The notes: generated by a model from the sequence alone, not told the origin. 64,000 nt of DNA from Sternotherus odoratus (GCA_032164245.1 JAVMKO010000006.1:39520319-39584318), one strand, 5' to 3'. Positions 9,481 through 21,498 are shown, numbered from the stretch's first letter. Translations and numbers: made by a program.

Positions 9481-12474
9481 ATAACCCAGCACTTTGACTA
9501 CAGCTTCCATAGCCACTCTTCTCCATCCATCCTCAGTGGGACCTCGTGCACTTCTGGAAGGAGCTGCTTTCATTGGTGTGAATCTTTGTGGAATATGAGA
9601 ACCTTCTGAGGTCAAAGTTGCTGTTATTTGTATAGCAAACTAATGACCTATTCACCTGTGTCTCAGAGGTGAGCAAACCCGGGGATACCCAATATGGAGA
9701 GCACTTTGTCAAAGTGCATCAGTCACACTGAACTGCTACTGAACTCTACGTGCTACACACAATTCATTTCAAGCAGCTTCAGGGTGAATGGCTTGCATGA
9801 ACAAAACAGAACATTTTGCAAAGGACTTGGATTTCAACGCTCCATAGGCATTTGGGAATTGCCAGAGCAATGGTCCATCTAATCTGGTATCTAGAGGCTG
9901 CTGGAACAATTTGTATATTGCAGGTGCTGAGGGCCATTGAACCAAACTGTAAACCCTGTGTATGATGGAAACCACTTCAAGCCAGGAGGTGCAGCAGCAC
10001 CCCCACAACCTTAGTTCCAGCACTCTCCTGGTATCGTGTCTCAAGTAGTGACTGATGTTACAAGCTTCAGAGGAAGGCATAAAACTCTCAGCTAACTGCA
10101 CAGCACTAACAGGGAGGGATTCTTTTCCTAAACCCACCTGGTGACTATCTTGTATCCTGCAGCAGAAGGATTATCAGCCTTTGTAATTTGATCCTCACTA
10201 GTATAGCTACTGTAGGATGAATCTGCATTGCCACTGAAATGCCTCTGCCATTCGGTCTTTGCTCAAAAAAGAAAAGAAGACTGCGTTTATTCATTAGTTG
10301 CACAGGGTAAATCAGCACGTCGATACCAGAGTGCTGAGCTATATAACAAACCCTAAGATTAGATAGGCAGATGGATTAAGTAGAGACACAAGGAAACTGG
10401 CAACCACGATGTCAAACAATCTCTACCATTCAGAGCGTAAATTCCATAATGTATTCATGAGACGTTAGTGAGAATTACTGTGGCTTGTGTGATTCAGAGA
10501 TTCCTCCTAGAAAGCCAGAGATTCATGCACATGAAGTACAGGCACATGAAGCTGACACTAGCCAGAGACTTCTGCGGCAGAGAGTAGACAGGGTGACTTC
10601 ATCACAGGAACATACTGAACAGTGTTTTCCTCTTTGGACTGCAAGGACATCACTAAGTGTTTTCTAATGTTTTGCTGTTCCATTTTAATTCTTTGTACTA
10701 GTATGCCTGTAGTTGTGCCAAAATACATGGAAGTATTAGCATTAAAGCTATTTATTTTGCCCAGGAAGTTAGAAATCCCCACAGAGATAAGTCTGGTTGA
10801 TTAGTCCAGGAGCTCTGTATAGTCTACTGCTTACACCATTTGATTTAGACCCCAGCTTCTCCAGCGCTCAGGTGTGTTTGGATCCAGAGTTTTGTTGTAA
10901 CTCATCTCTGCTGGCAGCTAGTGCTAGATCAACCAAGCTGCCATTAATGGTAGAAGCCAAGAAGAATGCTGGGGTAAGGATTCTGCAGGCCTGTCTGGAA
11001 GACAGTTGTGGGCACCCGGAGGAGAGCCAGTAGGGCCGTCTGCACAACAGCTTGTGAAAACAGAAAAGAGCTTGGGCACCCCGAAGAGAGGGAACGGGTG
11101 CGGGCTGAGAATGGTGCTCGGGTAATGTAGGCAGGCATGAGGAGCTGTCAGGCCACAAAACTCAGACAAGGGGCTGAATCACATGAGGGTGTGTTTGAAT
11201 TGCTGTGCTGAGCTGAGGAAAGGCCACCAGCCATTATAACTGAAGAAGGGTCCATTGGCTTTTGGTGTCATCCCAGCTGAGAGACAAAGTGAGCATGGTT
11301 TGAATTTAGTTATGCTTGACATAAGCCAGTCTGTATTTTGAAGTTCAACCCGCAACCATCCTGGCAAGAAATAACCAACCCAGACACTTATCCAATGTAA
11401 AGCTGTTCTGTCCTATATCATGGGCTTCTATTTCCTGGTGTTTGGGCTGCCTTTAATTGTTAATTTATGCTACTGTTGGGGTTTCCATACACTCGGTTAG
11501 CTCAGGTAAGATGGCACAAAAAGACACCTGACATTAGATGAACTGAGCCTCAGTCTGAAGGGGTTTTTCATGAGAGAGTCAATGAATCAAACAAAAGCAG
11601 GTTCTGCTTGAAGTCCTTACACATCCCTTCATAGATTGCTTTCCATCCGTCTGGAGAGTGGGCGGTACAGAGACAAAATTGAAGCCAATTAGCTTAGGGA
11701 AGAAACCGTCTGATAGATTGCTGTCAATGTTGGGAATTTCCAAGGTTCCTCCACAAGTTAATTGCTCCCCTCTGCAAATTTGTTTTGTAGGCATGCCTAT
11801 ATAAAACCAGTCTATACAGTCAGAACAAATGCTGGAGCCTCAGACAGAATTTCAATCTATAGCGAACTACTAAAGCAGCTTTTTAGAGGGTTATCTTGTT
11901 AGCCCTGTGCATGCACATCTGTGTGGGTGGGGGTAGGTGTTTAATATGTTTTGTCCTGCATTGTGCAGGAGGTCCAACTAAATGATCATAATGATCCCTT
12001 CTGACCTTAAAATCTATGAGTAAGATGGCTTGATGTATCCAGACAATATTAAAAAGCAAGTTGTGATTTCCATACCAGTGATCAAAACGGTAGGTCATTT
12101 TGAGAAAATGAAAATGTGACATTCCCCGGCCTTCCCCCCCCCCCCAAACTGAGGGGTTTAAAGAAATTTCCCATGAGACTGTTAATGGAAAAACTGACTT
12201 GATCAAAATGGGTAACTGGAAAGTTTCAACAGAATGTGGCTGCATCTGAACTGTTTGCAGCTAGCAGTGATATTTTATTATCCATAGCATCAAGAGAAAA
12301 TCAGTCTGTATTTGAAAGATATTGACAGAGATTTAGCAAACCTTAATCTGCTGCTATGCTGCACCTTAACCAAATGGCTTAGGGGGAGGGGACTAAGAGA
12401 CAGGGATGGGATATGGAGAGAAACTGACAAAAGTAGACATTTTTACTGTGAAACTGAATGTCTTTTCTATCTAG
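9481..12474. other. Intergenic, mostly single-copy; one short CR1 end
   Basis: No gene recognised. At about 11,951-12,019 the text GCATTGTGCAGGAGGTCCAA ... TGATCCCTTCTGACC ... AAATCTATGAGT is a short plus-strand CR1 3' end related to the copy at 8,442. A poly-C run is at about 12,135-12,146. Open frames here are short and lack conserved motifs. Confidence 0.45.
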
Positions 12475-13305
12475 GGCCATAAATAGGGTGGGGCAAGAGG
12501 GGCAGCTGCCCAGGGCACAGAGCTGGTGGGGGCACAAAAATGGGGCAGTAGGATTGGGCCCATCAGCATAAGCTCCTCCCCCTTGCAGGATTGGGCCTAA
12601 TGGCCTGAGGTGGAGGCCATGGGTGTAATTTGTGGCACTTCCCTCCCCTCCTGCCCAAACAGAGGCTTGGGTAGGGAGTGGAGTATAGAGCTGCTTCTCC
12701 TGCCTACTGGTAGGGGTTGTTGTTCTCTTCTACATGTGCTTGGCTCCCTACATAGGTAGTATCCTGTTTTCTGTACAAGGTGAGTGCTGGGGGAAGATAT
12801 GGAGGAAGGGGGTTAAGGTGGGAGGAAGAGGCAGTAGGGAAGAAAAGGGGGGAATGGGGATGTGGGAAGTGGGGTAAGGGATGGAGTGAAGAGGAATGTG
12901 ATGGGAAAGGAGCAGGAGTCCCCTATGCAGTGTTCCCCCAGCAGCGGCAGTAGCAGCACCTGGGATTCTCCCATTAAGCTGGCTTATCCCATCCCCAGCA
13001 TCTCAGGCTCCAGGGAGTTTTGCTGGCCAATGCCAGGCTCCTTTGGGGCAGAGGCAAGAGAGTGTCTGGGTGCAGCTCAAAACTATGCTGCCTGCCCTGC
13101 CAGGGGAGTGTCCAGCTGTGCAGAGGTGGAGGGCTTGGGGGGCAGGGCAGGAAGGTTTTCAAACTGCAGGACACATCCCCCTAGGGTGGTGTGCCCCACC
13201 GCTTGAAAACCACTGTGCTAAATGGGAGACAGATATCTGTAGGGGCGGGGTGGTGGGTGTCTTGACCCTGCATGTCCCACCCCCTCCCATGCATTGCCTC
13301 TAGGG
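12475..13305. repeat. GC-rich repeat, hAT-like, host of the 13,306 insertion
   Basis: GGGCAGCTGCCCAGGGCACAG near 12,500 and CACTGTGCTAAATGGGAG near 13,215 bound a G-rich stretch with simple-repeat character (GGAGGAAGGGGG motifs). I recognise the style of turtle DNA-transposon derivatives but cannot define the ends. Confidence 0.35.
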
Positions 13306-13777
13306 CAGGGCCGGCGACAGAAATTTTGGGGCCCCCTACTCTGAGCATTTGTGTCCGTCCCCCCCCCCCCCGCCAAGGGCTGGCCCAGCTCTTGCAGGTG
13401 GGTGGGGGAAGCGCTGCAGCCGGGGGTGCCTCGGGAATGGCGCGTCTGGCCAGTGCTCTGAAGCCGCCGGCATCCTGTGGTTCCGGGGGGCCTCGCCCCC
13501 CTGCCGCCTAGGGCTGGCCCGGCTCTTGATGCGGGTGGGCGGGGGAAGCGCTGCAGCCGGAGGTGCCTCGGGGCGGCTCCTGGGGCACGGGACGAGCAGT
13601 GGCTGAAGGGCTCGGGAGGCAGCCGGCCGCGGCGCCGGACACAGCCGGGGAAATGCAGTGCCCAGGGGGGACGACTAGGAGTAGAGCTGTGTACCGGTCC
13701 CCGGACTTCAGGGGGCCCCCCTGAAGTCTGGGGCCCGGTACAGCTCTACCCGTTGTACCCCCCTGTCGCCGGCCCTG
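13306..13777. mobile_element. hAT-type non-autonomous element with internal palindrome
   Basis: The ends CAGGGCCGGCGACAG and CTGTCGCCGGCCCTG are perfect inverted repeats. The flanking 8-mers CTCTAGGG (13298-13305) and CACTAGGG (13778-13785) agree at 7 of 8. The interior holds a tandem duplication of about 120 bp (starts near 13,376 and 13,511; shared GGGGGAAGCGCTGCAGCCGG). It also holds an inverted repeat at about 13,681-13,750 with arms GTAGAGCTGTGTACCGG and CCGGTACAGCTCTAC. Confidence 0.9.
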
Positions 13778-13785
13778 CACTAGGG

Positions 13786-15741
13786 GGCTCAAATGTGATT
13801 GCTCAGCCCGGGTGCTAAAATGCTTAGCTATGGCTCTGAGTCTATCAGTGCGGTGTGTGTAGCTCTCCGCCTGTTTTTTGTGATTTAGTTTCCTGTACAT
13901 TGAGGGATGCAGAACACAGAAAGCAGGTCTGTGCTGGAGGCAGCTGTTATGTTGAGTTCCATGAAGCCAGGCTTTCACTCCTGCAACTGGCACTACAGCG
14001 TCATTCCAGTGCCCATGCCCCCCAGCAGTCCCTGCAAGCAAAGCAGGGTCTGTGGATTGCTGCCCCATCCTACCGCTCCAGGCACTGCCTCCTGCAGTAG
14101 GTACATGGATTGGGATCTTCAAATTGCTCAACATTTGTTTAACTCTGCTCCCATTAAAATCAACTCGCATCGTGCTCCAGAGCTAGTTGTACCCTTGGGT
14201 CTCTAGTGCCCCCTCCCCCATGGGTTAGGTTTCTTGCCTTCACCTGCCCTTGGGAGAACTCTTGTGCCTTTCCCACTCACAGAGCAGGTCCCCTGTGCAC
14301 CAACTGTGATTACTCACTGGGTTCAGCTGGGTTCAATACCTGCATGGCTTCCTTTAAGAAGCTCTGACCACTGGTGGATGCAGTGAACCAAACAGTTTTT
14401 TCTTGAAACAAAGTCTTGTTTAATCTCAACAGTAGGAACAAAGCGTAACCAGAGAGAAGGGGTTTAACCCAATAAAAGTCTACACACACATCTGTCTTGC
14501 CCATAGTCCTAGATTGGCCTGTCATCCCCCAGACACTGCAGTCTTTGGAGCTGGGGTAGACCTTAGCTCACTAACCCTCTCTCGCCCCTTCAGGCAGTGT
14601 GGCTTGTTTTAAAACCAGCCAATGGCCTTGGTTTTCTCTTGTCTTGCTTGAGCCTGGTTAAACCAGTTTGGGTGGTTCCCCAGGGACTCAGAGTTGTACT
14701 TCAAAGTATTCTCCAGTGTCTGTGGTGCAACTGTTATCAGGACAGTGTACCCACTTCCTCCATGTGTGCAGTCAGCCTGTGATGAATTAACCCCTTATAG
14801 ACCTACAGTAAATAACACAATAACAGACTAACAGAATATATAATATTCATAAGCTATCACAGGCAGTTCCCATGTCCTTCTCAGGCATTTTACCATTGGC
14901 TGCGATGGGAGCACAATTAGGCTAACTCTGAGCATTTTGAAAATCCCACCCATAGTGTTCACGGTATATTTGCACCTATTCACATTTCAGGTTTGTTCTG
15001 TTCCTTTCTTTGAATGGTCCTGTAGTACACCAGGATCTGCTCCTGTGGGACACGTACTGTCCCGTTTGCAAATACTCTGGCAGAGGGTCAGCATTTCCCA
15101 TGGCACCCACAGACAGAGACATACACAACCAGGGCACTTGACCATCATGGCAAACACTCTGACTGCTCATAGAGGTCAGACGCATCATATTCCCTTCTTA
15201 TTAATCAGCAATTTGTGCAACTGAGCTGGTTTTTCTTCTCTTTTTAAATGCTTTATTTTGCAGCTGCACTACCATTTACCTCTCGCTTGCACTAGGACCC
15301 TGAGAGAAGCTCCATCTTACCAGAATTTTTCCAGGTGCCTTCAGTGCAGTCCAGTAAGAGTCCCCCACCAGGCCTGGGGTTGTGTCAGGGGGACAAGGAG
15401 TGCAGAGTACATGCTGGGGCTCCTGGGTGAGCAGGTTCCTTTGGGGGTTGGATGCGGGGTGGGATTAAGGCCTTGCTTTGCATCTGAACTAACAACTCTA
15501 GTCTGTTTTCTCTTTTACAGATCGAGGGGGGCATGGGAGATGCCGCTGAGGCAGCGGACATGTTGCCATGGCAACCCTCTCTAGGATGTACATGGCTGGA
15601 GGTGCTTCCTGAGTGTCTGCCAACTAGCCATTGATTTTTGTCCATTATGTTTTCAAGTGAATCATCATGGGACAAAACAAACAGAGAAGTTATATCTGTT
15701 AAAGGATCTTATTAAACTGTTCTTCCCCTACCACATCCCTG
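13786..15741. other. Intergenic, no gene; possible unclassified repeat
   Basis: 14,300-14,870 has the look of a dispersed repeat (AACAAAGTCTTGTTTAATCT, AACCCAATAAAAGTC) but no ends are visible. The remainder is unremarkable. Confidence 0.35.
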
Positions 15742-16310
15742 GGGGGGGGCAAACTATGGCCCATGGGCCACATCCGGCCCACGGGATCATCCTGCCCAGC
15801 CCCTGAGCTCCCAGCTGGGGAGGCTGCCCCTGGTCCCTCCCCCACTGTGGCAGTGCTCTGGGGGACAGTGTGTCTGGCTCCATTAACACAATAAAAGTCT
15901 TCTCTGAACAGCGTGATAAGGGGATGGGAAGCGGGGAGGTTGGATAAGGTGCAGGGAGTCCTAGGGGGTAGTCAGGGGACAGGAGGCAGTTGGATGGGAT
16001 GGAGATTCTGGGGGTGTGTGGTCTGGCAGGGGGCAGGGGTGTGAATAAGGGTTCGGGCAGTTAGGGGAAAGGGAGCAGGGGGGCTTGGTAGGGTCCTGAG
16101 GGGGAGAATTTTGGGTGTGGGGGGGTCTCTGGAGGGGGCAGTAAGGGGACAGGGAGCAGGGGGGCTTATTTAGGGGGTGGTGTTCTGGGGTGTGTGGTAT
16201 GGGGCAGGGGGGCTTGGAGGGGTGGTCGGGAACAAGGAGTGGGGTGCAAGTTGGATGGGTTGGGAATTCTAAGGGGGGAAGTCAGGGTGTGGGAAGTGGT
16301 AGAAGAAAGA
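15742..16310. mobile_element. Degraded hAT-type element of the GGGCAAACTATGGCC group
   Basis: The left end GGGGGGCAAACTATGGCCCA resembles the ends at 18,858 and 38,385. The interior is the same kind of G-rich minisatellite (GGGGGCAGTAAGGGGACAGG units). The right end has decayed, so the boundary is approximate. Confidence 0.6.
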
Positions 16311-17529
16311 ATCAGGGTAGCCTGAGTGGGTGTAGAGTCAGCCAAGTGCATGACCTTGTGAATGATGCACAGGGATGCCTTGGGAAATGAGAGCTGCCAG
16401 CTCCCTCAGCCAGCAGACCTTATTAGTTCAGCAGCCTCTCTACTTGGCCACCATTCCTGAAATCCCCCAGCACCTGCTCTGCCATGCTGTAAAGGCTGAT
16501 CCAGTTGTGGCATGCTGGCTAAGATGATGCCTGTCCCTCTTCACCCTACCTAGGTTCTGTCCCCTGCCATGCCTCCGCTCTGGTCACAGCCGGCCTCTTG
16601 ATTCGTTTTTGTGTTTCAATGAAGCGGCCACTGAATTTTCAGTCTGCTGCACTGCTGTGTTGGCACAGCCAGGGAGCCTGTACAGGATTTAGGCCTGGCT
16701 TGCTGAGGAGCATGTGCTAAGTTTTATTATCCCATGTATTAATTACTAAGCAATTAAGTTTTCCTTTACCACAAAGGATCTAGACTGAGCACCAGGATCT
16801 GGTCCCAAAATTCCAAATGGATCTCCTGCTTTCCTAGTTGATTTGAACGGGTGCAAAAATTATTAGGAATGGGGCATGGACTGTATTTTTGTTCTGTGTT
16901 TGTACAGCACCTAGCACAATGGGGTCCTGGTCTATGTAGAAGACTCCCAGGTGCTATAATAAAAGCATAGGCACTGCAAATCCCACCAAATTGCTGGGTC
17001 AGTAGGGCTACAATGTTTCAAGTAACTCTTATTTAAGGGGACTTCTGCAAAAGATGCTACAGTCTTTAAAGTCTGTGTTTCAAAAGTTAACAATCTGCAG
17101 TTTGGTGGTGAAAAAAATGAGCCAGATTTTTCTGCTGATCTGTTAGGTTTTCTTTATTTTTGTTTCTATCTGAATTGTAAATTCAAGATGGCAGCTCCAC
17201 AGTTTTCCAAAATGGGGCATATTCCTCCCATCTTTTTAGTGGCCTTGCCCCACAGCTGAACTAATGTTACATTTTCCCCCTCCCTTTATTTTTTCACTTG
17301 GCAATTTTTCTTTTTTTTTTTTTAAGCTTACTGTCCGCTGTGGCAGAGATGAGGCAGGAAAAGAGCAAGATGAGCTTTAACCTCAGTGTACATGGCTCTT
17401 TGCAGCTTACTCAGTTCCTGCTGCAGGGGGACTTTATGAGGAAGATGATCTGCATTGTCTCAAAACCCAGCTTCCTTTATTGCAGTCAGTAACCAACCTC
17501 AGGCCTCTAGGAAAGAAATGAAATAAAAT
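16311..17529. other. Intergenic with one MIR/L2-type tail
   Basis: At about 16,870-16,975 the sequence TTTGTACAGCACCTAGCACA then ATGGGGTCCTGGTC is the plus-strand 3' tail of a MIR/L2-type retroposon. Nothing else is recognised. Confidence 0.5.
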
Positions 17530-18010
17530 AGTGCCACTGTTATGTGTGGAAGGTAGCCCGGTAGGGCAGAGAGTGTGGTATGGGGGTGAGGGCTCTAGGG
17601 TGGGACCAGGGATGAGGAGTTCAGGATACAGGAAGGGGATCAAGGCTGGGGCAGAGGGTGGGATGCAGAGGGGTGAGGGCTCTGGGGTGGGGTCAGGGAT
17701 GAGGAGTTTGGGGTGCAAGCACACTGACCCAGGGCTGGAGCCAGAGGACTCCCCCCAGCCCTCTCCCCACCGACAGCAGCTAGCTATGGGGAAGGAGCCT
17801 CTTTCTCTCTCCCTGCCAGCAGGTATTATTAGCTGTGGGGGAAGGGTCCCTTTCTCCCTGCCCACTCTGGGGCAGAGGGAGAGACCTGCAGCAGCCTTGC
17901 AAGCCCCCACTTGCTCCCGTACTGCCCACTCCCTACCTCTCTCTCTTCTCCAGGTCCCTGCTGCATGGCCCTTTAGAGCTGCTGAACAGCAAGGATTTGA
18001 ATTAGGAAGG
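17530..18010. repeat. GC-rich repeat with tandem duplication
   Basis: GGGGTGAGGGCTCTAGGGTG (near 17,583) and GGGGTGAGGGCTCTGGGGTG (near 17,671) are units of an approximately 90-bp tandem repeat. A Ser/Leu-rich open frame here reflects base composition and not a gene. Confidence 0.5.
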
Positions 18011-18857
18011 TGACAACCCACTGCCTGGCATTGCACGCTTTGAAAAGCATTGGCCTGGAGTGCACTTTTGCATGAGACCAGCCAGTACCCTTGCAAAGCC
18101 CAAGGATAAAAGCTGATAACGATCTCTCATTGTTTGCATACAGAACATTTTATTGTTCTGTAATGTCACAGCCTCAGGAGGCAGAGTTGAAATCAGGAAG
18201 GAAGCTGTGTAAAACTGGGATTTCCCAGACTCCCGCAGTGTCTCATAAAAGGGTGCTTCTGAACCAGCAGAAAGTTTGGAAATACGGAAACCAGAAGGGC
18301 CCCCTTCTCCCCCCCCCCCTTTTTTTTCTCTTCACGTTGACGCCCACTGTAGTTTGGATTCCAGTTCTGTGAGACCTCCCACCTCGGGCAGGAATATGGG
18401 TTTGTGAGCCCTACTCTGAGCCCAGAGCGTTCACACGAAGCATTCAATGGGCTGAATATTGAAAGGTTACAAATGCACACAAAGCGCCCTCCACAGGCAC
18501 ATAAATTGTTTACGTCCAGATGCTGCTTCAGTAAAGAGTTCACTGACAGGACTAGGGTCAGACTACAGTTCTTTACTATAGATAACTATGGTTTGGGTCT
18601 GCCCACGTTGGTCCCAACTACTTACAAAGTCAACCAAAACCAGGTTCCATCTTGCAGGACTTAGCCACATTTTAGCTATTCCCAAATCACACAGTTACCG
18701 TGGACAAAATCTAGTGTTTAAGTGTGGTAGTAACCTAACAGTGGACTAATGGAGTTTGATCTTAGTTGTGTTTCCATCTACACTGCACAATCAGCTATGC
18801 TTAAGGAGCTGGTTTTAAATGCCATACTTTTAAAACATGATGAGGTTCTATCTACAA

Positions 18858-19488
18858 CAGGGATGGGCAAACTATGGCCTGCAGGACTGTCCCGTCTGGC
18901 CCCCTGGCCCAGAGAGGCTACCCCTGGCCCTCCCCTGCCTTACACCACATGGGCAGCACTCTGGGGGGGGGGGTAGGGCTGTGTGGCACCATGTCTGCCT
19001 CCAGCTGCTGCTCTGAGCAGCATGGCAAGGAGGGTGGGGGGTTGGCTAAGGGGCACAGGCTTCCGGAGGACAGTCAAGGGACAGGGAGCAGGGTTGGTTG
19101 GATAGGGGTTGAGGTCCTGGGGTGATGGTTAGGGTCTGGGGGGGGATCTCTGGAGGGGACGGTCAGGAAGTAGGGGGAGGGTTGGATGGGGTGTGGGAGT
19201 CCCAGGGGTCTGTCTGGGGTGGAGGGTGGATAGGGGTCAGGGCAGTCAGGACAGGGAGCAAGGGGGGTTCGGTGGGGGAATTCTGGGTGGTGGTGGTCAG
19301 GGGACAAGGACCGGGGGGGTTGGATGGGTTGGAGGTTCTGAGGGGGGACAATTGGGTCAGGAAGTGGGAGGGGGCTGGAAAGGGGGCAGGGCCAGGCTGT
19401 TTGGGGTGACATAGCCTTTCCTACCCGGGCCTCCATACAATTTTGCAACCCCAATGTGGCCCTTGGGCTGGAAAGTTTGCCCACCCCT
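18858..19488. mobile_element. hAT-type element with perfect 8-bp target duplication
   Basis: Left end CAGGGATGGGCAAACTATGG and right end AGTTTGCCCACCCCT (final G lost), flanked by ATCTACAA at 18850-18857 and 19489-19496. The interior is a G-rich minisatellite with GGGACAGGGAGCAGG-like units of about 60-80 bp. Siblings are at 38,385-39,179 and about 44,810-45,333. Confidence 0.92.
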
Positions 19489-19984
19489 ATCTACAATACT
19501 AGAAGGAAACGTATTTTAACAAGGTCACACAACATAGAAGATATATGTGGACAGAACTACACTTTTGGTGGAAGAAGCATCAGTGTTTACACCTTGCAAC
19601 TGAAATAACTATTGAGATAGCTGCAGAGTTTAGGATGACTTCCAAGCAAACTGATTTCAGATTAGTCCATTTTTGATAGATTAAAAGGTAATTGGCTAAA
19701 GGATTTCCAGTGGCATGAAGGATAGCCAGATGGCTGTGTGCACTAATGTATTTATTTTACATTTAAGCATTGCTGTAGACTCGTGGAGCTCAGTATCCTA
19801 ACGCTGCTGGTGCTGCTTGCTGATGATTAGAATTCCCAGTAGGGTGTAGTCCTGCCTTTTCAAAGGGTGTGACACTGATAAGATTAAGCACAGTTCTTTT
19901 GCTGCTTCCTTTGGAGGAGGTGGGGCTGGAGAGTGGTGAAAACCTGCTTTGAATCCTCCCTATCATTAGCATTTTAGTAGCTAT

Positions 19985-20103
19985 TTGCTGCTAACGTTTA
20001 GGTAGTTTGACTGATTCTATCATTTTGCGGTTCTGCTACTTTATAACTTTCTTGATGCCTTTAAAGACAACAGCTACGAAGTTTTTCTGGGCTCATCATA
20101 GTT
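19985..20103. repeat. Segment shared with 63,345-63,463
   Basis: TTTAGGTAGTTTGACTGATT through GGGCTCATCATAGTTTTTAC is repeated with few differences at about 63,345-63,463. In both places it is followed by CATCAAAT and CR1-type 3' sequence. Confidence 0.7.
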
Positions 20104-20510
20104 TTTACATCAAATGAACCAAAGGTCCATCCAGCCCAGTATCCTGTCTTCTGACAGTGACCAATGTCAGGTGCCCCAGAGTGAGTGAACCTAACGGGTA
20201 ATGATCATGTGATCTCTCTCCTGCCATCCATCACCACCCTCTGACAAACAGAGGTTAGGGACACCATTCCTTATCCATCTTGGCTAATAGCCGTTAATGG
20301 ACTTATCCATGAATTTATCCAGTTCTCTTTTAAACCCTGTTATAGCCTTAGCCTTCACAACTTTCTCAGGCAAAGAGTTCCATTGTGTGAAGAACTTCAT
20401 TTTATTTCTTTTAAACCTGATGCCCACTAATTTCATTTGGTGGCTCCTAGTTCTTATATTATGGGAACAAGTAAATAACTTTTCCTTATTCATTTTCTCC
20501 ACACCACTCA

Positions 20511-21349
20511 TCCTATATAATAAAAGACCAAGGAAGTTTGTCCGAAGCCGTCATGCGCAGTAGAGACGGCCCAGACGAACGGCATGCTGGGAGGTGTAGT
20601 TCAGCAGCGCAATATGGCCGCCGCGCGTGCGCCGCTGCGAGGGAAGAAGGGGCTGGATCAGGGGACTCGGGGAGCTCAGGCAGGAGGGTGGCTGGGCGCA
20701 GAAGGCGCAGGAAGGGGGCTCTGGCCAGGCGGGGCGCGGGAAGGGGGTGCTGTGCCAGCGGGGCGGAGGCGCCCAGGTACGGCCCGGCCAGCTGCGCCCA
20801 GCCTAGCCAGAGCGGGCCGCCTTCCCCATGTTGCTGAGGGGATGGGAGGGAGCGGGCTGGGCTGTCGGGCGCATGACGAGGGGTTGAGGGGCCGTTGGAG
20901 TGGGGGAGGGGGAGAGAGCTGAGCGAGGGGGGGCCGTTGGAGTGGGGGGAGGGGGGAGAGAGCTGAGCGAGTGGGAGGGCTGGAAGGGGGGGAGAGAGCT
21001 GAGTGAGTGGGGGGCGTTGGAGTGGGGGGGAAGGGGGAGAGAGCTGAGCGAGTGCGGGGACAGTTGGAGGGGGAAGAGAGCTGAGCGAGTGGGGGGGTGT
21101 TGGAGGGGGGAGGGGGGAGAGAGCTGAGCGAGTGGGGGGTGTTGGAGGGGGGAGGGGGGAGAGAGCTGAGCGAGTGGGGGGGGCTGGGGGAGGGGGGAGA
21201 GAGCTGAGCGAGTGGGGGGGCCGTTGGAGAGGGGGAGGGGGGAGAGAGCTGAGCGAGTGGGGGGGCCGTTGGAGGGGGGAGAGAGCTGAGCGAGTGGGGG
21301 GGACCGCAAGCCATTACCGTTGGCCCGTGTACATGGGCTTTTACACTAG
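20511..21349 (+). mobile_element. Helitron-like non-autonomous element with promoter-like cargo
   Basis: Begins TCCTATATAATAAAAG and ends TTTTACACTAG, preceded by a near-palindromic GCCCGTGTACATGGGC hairpin. Host CR1 text runs ...CACCACTCA then TGATTTTATAAACC, so it sits exactly between A and T with no target duplication, the Helitron rule. The 5' ~130 bp holds ATGCGCAG (20553-20560), GGCATGCTGGGAGGTGTAGT (20581-20600) and AATATGGCCGCC (20611-20622). From about 20,880 to 21,305 it is a G-rich minisatellite of some ten units of about 40-50 bp containing GAGAGAGCTGAGCGAG. No Rep/helicase is encoded. A shorter copy is at 34,079-34,416. Confidence 0.85.
20880..21305. repeat. G-rich minisatellite inside the Helitron-like element
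   Basis: About ten imperfect units, each containing GGAGAGAGCTGAGCGAGTGG followed by a GGGGG-rich spacer. On the reverse strand it produces a long Pro/Ser-rich open frame that should not be read as a gene. The G-runs could form quadruplexes. Confidence 0.85.
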
Positions 21350-21498
21350 TGATTTTATAAACCTCTATAATATCCCCCATTAGTCTTCTCTTTTCCAAGC
21401 TGAAAGATCCTAGCTCTTTAATTTCTCCTCATATGGGACCTGCTCCAAACCCCTAATAATTTTAGTTGCCCTTCTTTGAACCTTTTCTAATGCCAGTA

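Noticed and set aside
17434..18096. 220-codon minus-strand open frame
   Set aside because: Lies in a GC-rich tandem repeat. No recognisable domain and no splice context.
20676..21398. 240-codon Pro/Ser/Leu-rich minus-strand open frame
   Set aside because: Antisense of the G-rich minisatellite in the Helitron-like element. Repeated units and no start context, so a composition artefact.
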